Origin: Branchiostoma floridae
Lineage: Eukaryota; Chordata; Leptocardii; Amphioxiformes; Branchiostomatidae
Direction: 5' to 3'
Length of the DNA stretch: 64,000 nucleotides
Assembly (NCBI RefSeq): GCF_000003815.2
Contig: NC_049985.1
Location: 22,989,862 to 23,053,861, forward strand
The notes below the pieces were generated by a model. The model did not search any database. It was not told the DNA's origin and worked only from the letters and a program-made list of their open reading frames with translations. Made by a program: the position numbers and the translations under genes. Position 1 is the stretch's first letter. Every line of letters begins with the position of its first letter. This document shows positions 23,701 to 32,700 of the stretch, in pieces.

Positions 23701-26700
23701 TCAATGGTTTTCTGGTTTAAATGATTTGTAAACTGAATCAGAGCTGAAATCTAAATTCCCACACAAACATGGATCAACCCAAATTTTCAACTGCCCAACT
23801 CACATCTTTGTCATGGAATCAGCAATCTATCAGTTCTGTAACGTTTCAGAGATAGATCACGTGACTCGGTGGTCAGAGGATTACCAGTTGAAAACAAAAA
23901 CGATGGTATCCCCCTTCTTTGCATAAAGTGACTTCACCGAAGCGGTGGACTGCACATTTACTAAAAAGTCTGAAGCTAATCGGTAAAAAAATTGAATAAG
24001 TCCAATCTATTGTGTTAAAAGCTACAACTTAGCTCCTGATTAACATTTAAAAGTACTGTTTAACTTTCAGGTTATGATAATTTTTCTTAACTTTTTCCTA
24101 CATTTTCCATCTTTTCTGGCAGGTATCTTTACTTGTATTGAAGCGCAGTTCAACCTAGTTCGTCAGATGGGTTACTACCTCATCCAGACGTACATCCCCA
24201 GCTTGCTGATTGTCATCTTGTCCTGGGTCTCCTTCTGGATCAATATGGACGCTGCCCCCGCTCGTGTGGCTCTAGGTATCACCACGGTGCTCACCATGAC
24301 CACACAGAGCTCGGGCTCCCGTGCACAGTTACCCAAAGTCTCGTACGTCAAGGCCATCGACATCTGGATGGCCGTGTGCCTCCTCTTCGTGTTCGCCGCG
24401 CTGTTGGAGTTTGCGGCGGTTAACTTCGTCTCCAGGCAAGACAAAGAATTGCTGAGGATACGGAGACGGAAACAGAAGAACAAGAAGGTGGGATGTCTCC
24501 TAAGATTTCATTCAACTCCAAACTCCATTTCATTTCCTTTTCTTTTACATTTCAATTTCCCCGAACAGCCAGGTGGGCGTTCTTATTTCCCAATGAACCA
24601 AAGACTATAAAAAACAGTTCTTCACTTGCAATTGAAATGCAATAAGCAACATTCTTTAAAAAGTATATCGATATTTGCAAAGGCATCAGGTAGATGTGTA
24701 AATCTGGACGCATATGGTCTACATTATATTAGTTTCACATCGACAAATGTCACTTTAATACTACTTAATAATTTTTTATGTGTTTTGTTGCCTCCTACTG
24801 TCTTTAAAATGAAGTTTCACGTGATTTACATCGCTACTTAAAGAGTTGATAATAACAATCATCAACTGCAGAAACAGAACATTATTGCTTTAGTAGAAAA
24901 GCATAATCCTCTTAGCTTTACTAGCTGTTCTCAGAACGAAACAAGTTGCCATTTACCAAATACCACACTGTATAAAAAGTTGGATTTACAACTGAGTATA
25001 TATACGGGTAAATCTGGTAATGATTGCTTGAGGCGATGTAAAGAGCCAGTAAAGATGCGCTGTATGTTTGTGTTGCTTTTGGTAGATCCCAGGTTTTGTG
25101 AACTAGGCCCTCCTTATCTAACTTCACGTGTTATTTGACCTTTTGTGAGATTACGTACCAGGTAAGCCAGACTGGTACGTCTCGAAATAGTTGCCCTAAC
25201 AAAAGCGAAAAAAATCCTACATACGTTTAATAATCGTCGCCTCAAGCATCAAATATCAAAAGCAATAACTACCAGAATTACCGGGTATTCATTGCTTTTG
25301 ATTAATTCCACTTTTCCTGCAGTAGCAGCTTTGTAAATCCTAGGCAAAGTAGCAAAAGCTTCTGTATGGACAGGCATTGGCAAACAAAGGCTTGGATATT
25401 CAGGAAAATGATCCAATTGCAAAGGTTACCAAATAGGTTGAAACAAAAGAGAAATCAAAAGCTCAATACTAAACTACATGATTTGATTCATAGTAATCGA
25501 TAGCGTCTGCATCATAATGTCTGTAAAGTTTAAACTATCAAAAAAGAATATTTTAGTCACAATTGCTATTAATTCGTAAAACGATTGAAAGTTTAAACGA
25601 GTTTGAACTTGTTTTTAAATATGCTGAAAGAATTTTTAACGTCGAAAAATTGGGTGCACGTGAGTCCAATCTTTGTGTTAGATATTACAATTAAACAGGT
25701 TCAATACTGACTTCTAACGATACAGTTGAACTTTCAATTTAAGAATGAAGCTCATTTAGGGTAATAAAAAACTGAATGTAGAAACTTTTAAAAATCCCTG
25801 CAAACTGTTCGTAACGATTTTTCCAGATTTTTTCTTCTCTCTCTTCTACCATGCTCTGTTTTGGAGCAACTTTTCTATGCACGTTTTTCTATCATCATCT
25901 AAGATACGTTTACCTCTATTTCCGTACATCCAAACCACCTCATACTCATTCCAAAACCATCATTCATGGCCCTTCATTGTTTCCATCTTCATACTTCCGT
26001 CAGCTATATATTGGACCCGGTCTTCAGGTATACCCGTATGAGGTAGGTTATTTTGAAGAGTTTTGAATTCGAAGGTTTGAAATATTCTAGAATCTCCATC
26101 ATCATTAATATAACTAATTTTCAACATATTACCGTCATTTTCTAACATTTCAAGATTGGAAAAGCCCCCTTCACACGGGAGCAAGAATGACCCTGAATGC
26201 GGTCAGAATGAAAATTATTTTCTATTGCTGGGAATTCCTATCAATTCGTAGTGTGTTCCAGACATTCTCACTGCATTCCAGCTATTTGTTTCCGTTCTTT
26301 TGGCTGGCCCGAAAGTTTCTGACATGTTAAAAACTGTCGAGATGCATTCGAAGTGGATAAATATCGAGTGGCATTCAAAGTGGATTCTATGTGTATTCTA
26401 ATTGCAGTATGATCGCAGTCTACGACATTTTAACCTTATTCGAAACATTTTTATCCCATTCGATGTAGAACCAAAACGGCAAGCCACTTCGAATCCTGCC
26501 AGAATGTGGCCAAAAGAATATCTGGAATGCTGTGAGAATTTCTAGAATCCACTACGAATTCACAAGAATAAAAAAGAATTTTCATTCTTACGGCATTTTG
26601 GCTAATTCCTTCTCGTGTGAAGGGGATATAAGGTCCATTTGGAATTCCCACCCGAATGGCTCCGAATGTGGCACGAATTTTTCAATTACTTCATTCCGGC

Positions 26701-29700
26701 TGATTCTGCTTAATTCCTGCTAATTTTTTAGAGTAAAGGCCATATAAACAATGTAATACAAAAGCAAGCGGCGTCCAAAACCCTCATCTATTTACGTTTT
26801 GATCGCTCAGTTACTACAATACGTACCTTAAACACCATTCCCCTATCATCTCCTATCTATGACGTGCATATTGTTAACCTCTCTTGACTCAAAACAGCTA
26901 TAATTGAATTTGCTGAAAAATTGTCCTCGTCCATGTACTAACCTTAATTTACTTCGATTGCTATCGACTTTTAGCAAACCCCTTTGTTTACCTTCGTGCC
27001 CTTTTCTTCCGCTTCTACACACATGGTTTTACCCTGAAATAAAAAGTGAATTGATAAAATCTGGTAGTAAATCATGCTCATTGTCTTTCTGCAACATACG
27101 GGCATGGTATGTATCATGTAATATTAATAATTTATGAGAGAAATGTTGGTGCAGTGTTCAGAGGACATGACAGTTGACAGATGGTGTGACCATAGACACG
27201 GAAGAAAGACATGATTGATCTAAACCCAATGGCTGCTCTAATGACAGCTCCCTACCTTAATCACACGTTAGATGCGCATAATTCAAAACGCCACCCTATA
27301 ACATTAGGGACTTATATACCAGATTTGCATTTCATAGAAGCAACGCAAAACAGCGAAGGAAAAACAGGAAAATTTTGCTATCTAATATGCTATCTTTATC
27401 CCTACGTTAATCACACGTTAGATGCGCATAATTCAATACACCACCCCATAACATTCGGGACTTATATACCTGCCTTGCATTTCATAAAAGCAACGTAAAC
27501 AGCGAAGTATAGAAAATCGGAAAATGTTGCTGTATATTTTACCTATAAAAGTTACAATGACAATGACAATGACAAGTCTACCTTTGTTAGGTGTGTATAT
27601 TTCTCTTTTACACGTTTAACATTAACGAGGCTATTACGCATATCATTGTACAGAGAACACTCTAGCACAAAGTGCATTTCATTTTTCTATATATCTGACA
27701 TTCTTATTACAAAACATGCATATTCAATTACAATAAGCAATAATATTTTGCTTATGCATCTGTAACTGTCTTTTTGTTTATTGATTGAATCTAACAAATG
27801 GTTTAATAGAATGTATTGTCATTCAGCGTCAGTATGTTGTTAAGCGCCACACAAATAGAACATCAGTCTCGTAGTAGCTAAAAGTGCCTGCGCAAAGTTT
27901 GGCGTTGTATTACTGCCGTACGACGTTTGCTAGGACTACGAAACTTGGTGACTTCTCCTAAAATAGTGTTGGCAACAGTTCTGTGAAAAACATTTGAGCT
28001 TGTGATTTTTCGTGTTGCCATGGTAACGGGTTCTGACAGGTATATTTACAAGATTAAGTAATCTCAGTTTAAATTATGGGATGACATGTAACTGGTAAAT
28101 TGTTTTTAGTGTATTATAGTCACTAACTCGTAATCATAGTAAATTTCACTGATATGTAGATCATAGACATCACTCTAAAATATTGCTGTAGAAAGCATCA
28201 TATAAGAAGTCAATGTCGGGGCAATGCCGCAGAACAACGTCAGGAAGTTAGAAAATCGATATTCATCAACTAGGGAAATTACCCGGACCGGCTCAGACCG
28301 GATCTTTCCCGTGTTCAGTAAAGTTGAACGCTAGTCCTCGAGAGAAATATGTAAGTAAACTAGAAAGGAAACATTTTCGTGGAAATGCAGAATGTTTTCC
28401 CTGTATAGCCTTTTGTCACCCTAAACGCATGTGATAATATATCATTAGTCTCGCCCTACATTGCTGTGTGCGAGTAAAGAAAGGGCGACCCTACATCTAC
28501 TTAGATTTTGGACCAGGTAAGTAACATACTCAAACTATGCCATTGTGCTCGCCCTCTAGTATTGTGTGCAAGTTCAAAATTAAAAAAAAGGAAATAGCTA
28601 GCCTGTACCTAAATGTTTATTGCACAAGGTCGTCAACCTAAACATACTATATCATAAGGTTTGATCTATAGTATCGCGTGAAGATTAAAAAATACATAAA
28701 GGTTTGGATGTCGCAAACCCATAACGTTGATATTTTTTCATCATAATTGTTCATATTTATGCACGACTTAATTGTAATTCTAAGCTCTGTTTTGTTTATG
28801 GATACTCCTGGCAAAAAAAAAATTAAATAAAAAAGAACGCACCTGCGAACGTACCTGAAAACAATATGTTTTTCCCTATCGGGGAAAACATAAAAGCACT
28901 TTTGGAGGGCGTGCAAAACAAAAGGCAACGTCTAAACGACCTTTGCGTCCAGGGAAAACAGTGATCTCTTTGGTACTTTGCTCTGTGTGCTGCAACAGAC
29001 CCTATCTAAATTGGATGACGTCAAGTTACCTTGAAGCCGATGACAATCTTGCACCAGCATGGTAACGCCCCTATTACAACAGGGAGGCGACCTCGCTGCG
29101 GCCGCGATGCAACCGAATAAGGCCACAGCAAGTAAATTTCATGGATGACATCTATGCAGAGTGCAAAAATAATGAAATAGCGCAAAAAAAACAAGATGGA
29201 TAAAAAAAAAACAAGATGGTTAATGTTCAACATAGACACCATAAACGCCGTAGCCAGATTTGAAGTGGCAAAACTAACAAGTCATTCATTCCTGTATTAA
29301 AAAATAGTGTGGTACGCTGGTATCACTTGCCAAGCTGGCAACTACATTCATGGTTTCCATATTTGTGACACTTTTACAACTATCCAACAAGTTTCACTTC
29401 TACAGCTATAGTCATGGCTACCTCTCTAGTGTCACTTCTACAAGTATGATTATTAGGCTACAATGCAACATGTTTGCCTATTTTGGTCTATCTGACCATC
29501 CCCGATCCACCATTTTGTTCTGAAATCAGGCAAAAATTAATGCGCGCGCTGATGTCATCCATAAGATTTGTTTGCTGTGGCCTAATTTCAGTGCTCAGTG
29601 AATTTCATAGATATGTGTTTTGTCGTCTTTTCAGGCATACATTTTATGGATGACATCTAAGTAAATAGTTTCAAAAACACAACCTAGATCGCATCAAGTT

Positions 29701-32700
29701 TGCAGCGCAATTGCAACCTAGTGGTATAGGAGCCTTACAAAACATGTAGTGCAACATATAAGTCACTGTATATTACCTCAGTGACAAAACAAAATCTATT
29801 CACTATTGAAAACAGTTCTCTATTCACAACAAAATACTTACAGTAGCTGACGATTTGCTGAAGTGCAAGGTCTCTACTAAATCAGTACTGCCTTGAAGAA
29901 GGGGACGGACGGTAAAAGACTCGTGGACTGTATAATTCCTTGGACATGAAAAAAAAATTGCAATACATTCAACCTGAGGAAATTGTACACGGATAAGCAT
30001 CTATTCACGTTTCAAAACTGCAGGTGGCCTCTGGACGCTTTTAAATTAACCGTTTGAAAACCAAAAAAAGTTTAGCTACTTTCCCAAAACCTCAGGCAAT
30101 GCTGGCAGCAAGTAATAAGCTTATCACAATTTGATCCATGGACCAAAGTTTTATCTTAAATACATGCACTGTGGAAATATAATAACTTATTAACGAACTC
30201 CAAAAGTTCATTTTAGTTTTAAGTCTGTCTCTCAGCATGCAGATACCATTGCATAGTTAGGAGACATCTTTGAGAGCGTTAGATTCATTCATCAACTCAG
30301 ACAACGGCTCAATGTTTAATAAGTTTCATGTCAGTCCAACCTAAAAGGAGATATTTGCGTATTAGAAAGCCATACATTTATCAAAGTGCAGCTTTTAGTA
30401 TAGTAGTTATCAATGCTACGTATAAATCGTGCATGAACGGTAGAGGTGGTATCTCTGTTTGTGTGTTGGTAAACCGCTACATGGTCTTATGGTTAAAGAT
30501 AGACACACCACGTCAACAATCTATCCTAGCAATGTGTATGGGTGCGCCCTTATAACAAAAATCTATCAATTACGACACATTTCATAATTTTTATATTTTG
30601 GTATTGTGGTGATTTAAACAGTAATTTTAAAGAAATCCCTATCCAGATATATGTGTTTCTATGCGAATGAGATTAAAAGAAATATGGAAAGACAAAGCAT
30701 AACGATTCAACAGGCAACGTAACATTGCGTTTTCAATGTTTAAACTATCCTTGCTCAACTTGAACTTTGTCGAGTTGACCGTTCAAGACCGCAACTTGCC
30801 AGTTCACTCTAGGACAACCAACCATTGCAGTCAAGTCGTAAATAGTTAGCGCTTCCTTTTAGAGGCAAGTGAATTAGATATCGACCTTACAGCCGAAAGA
30901 AGTACTTCAAGTTGTAACCAGTTCCGGTTTTTATTATCTGGTTTGTGTCGAAATGGCAAGATTCTCGTCACCCAGCCGTAAAATTTAGACAGTAAAAGTT
31001 TGGAGTGACCTCTTGATGTCTTTTTTGATGGTGCGGTCAAGGGCTTCGGACACAAAAAAGAAATGGCGATGACTTACCAAGATCGTAAAGTTTAACTTTC
31101 CGACCATTACTTGAAACACGTGTATAAAGATCACCGGAAACCAAAACTTTACATCAGATCGTGAAAAATTTCTTAAAGCTTGCGTAAAGATGCTTTTTCA
31201 GAAAAGTTATGCTTTACATGTGGTCTAACGGATGATTTACGCAGCCCTTAAATATCACATTTCGTGTAGTGACAGATAAAAAGTGATGAATCTTTATTGA
31301 CACGACAAAAGTATTCCTGGATATATTTTCCTACGTGTACACAGTAAGGGTTATCGCCTTCCAAACTGTAGTTGAATTTTTAAAAAAAGTTAACGGAAAC
31401 CAATACTTACTACTGGTACCACTCAAGCAAAAACATTTTGGAACAACCAAACGAGTAATCAGCTGGTATCATCTCTGTGCATTTTTGATAAATCATCGGT
31501 GTCTCCTCTTTAAGTACCGGACCAGACAATATGGCGACTTTTAATCCAAACTGGGCCTTCAATGTCACCGTGGATACAAAGGTCACGGACTTGTGACAAG
31601 TGCACAATGCTCTGAGTAGCTTTTCATTGATAGCAATCTTACTAACGAGAATTGTGACGTATGATACAATGGCCAGGATTTATATGAGGATTTGCAGACC
31701 TGACATGAGGGACCTCTGGTCATTGCTAAGATCATATTTAACCTTCCAGCGCAGGTCACGCAATGGGAAATTGTGATGCCGTCACTAGTGGTACGTTAGC
31801 CAGACAGAGCGTGCGATGGGCAAGACTCAACATCCCGTCATAAATAATAATTAGTCTGTTTTAAATTCGTGTCAGCGAACTAATTGCAGGTAAAATGAAA
31901 GGAAATTAACGGACAAATAGTGTAACAGTAAATCATGTGTCTACTGTAGTCTAAAAGCTAATTCTAAATTCTAATGTATGGGTTCAACTTTTTTTTCTGA
32001 TACAGTGGAAGACGAAGGATCTCACATTTTCTGACTTATGAGTGGGTTTGTACATGTGAGGCTAAGAGGAGAGTAGTTTTTCTTTTTTGCCGCTATTCAT
32101 CGCCCCTCTTAGTTCCTGATTCCGGCAAACAACGTCACACACGCAGCAATCAGATTACATTATGGCTTAGATAAGTCTTTGGGTAACGTTTCTGTTTACC
32201 AGATGATGTGGCGCTAAAGATATATATTGTGGTCCGTCGCTGTCAAGAGCTGACATATTGTTAACAACCCAGGTTTCACAGAAGGCATGTACAAAATGTA
32301 GACACAAATTGGTAGGTAAAGTCCATTATAGTTATCCTACTGTGACTAGTCGTAAGCAACTGGCACGGAATACGATTTTAAGCATACGTTAATCATCCAC
32401 AAGGCAATGCATAACTTTTATTAAAAGTAGTATCTTTACGCATGATTTTACCCTATTCAGATCGGGCGTTTTGGTCAATTCTGGGGCCCGCCCCTTTGAA
32501 CCCTTGTCATTCTTACCCTATGTATCATATGACCACCAAGTTTTTTTAAAGTCAGCATAATTTCTGCATATATTATAATAAAAAAATGTTCTAGATTACA
32601 TAAGATTTTATGTAAGAAAATTGCAACATGGCAACACAAAAAATTCATTTTTTTCAATCTTTGTGAATTATTTCCAACTAAAATTTAGGAAAAATCATCA

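Larger units (their letters stand above)
6391..24122 (+). other. GlyR intron of 17.7 kb
   Basis: No exon was found in it on either strand. It is filled with SINEs, MITEs, the satellite array, a mariner remnant and a perfect hairpin, listed separately. A GC-rich stretch at 22920-23260 has open frames but no protein-like pattern. Little is recognisable in 6391-7640, 11860-13080, 15850-16310, 18105-19810 or 22680-24100. Confidence 0.8.

Noticed and set aside
24488-24610. Read-through of the GlyR M3 exon to a stop at 24608
   Set aside because: Would lose M4. Splicing to 34442 is in phase and gives the expected topology.
27211-27498. 95-codon frame with internal repetition
   Set aside because: The repetition is the 150-bp DNA duplication (a multiple of three keeps the frame open); no protein features.
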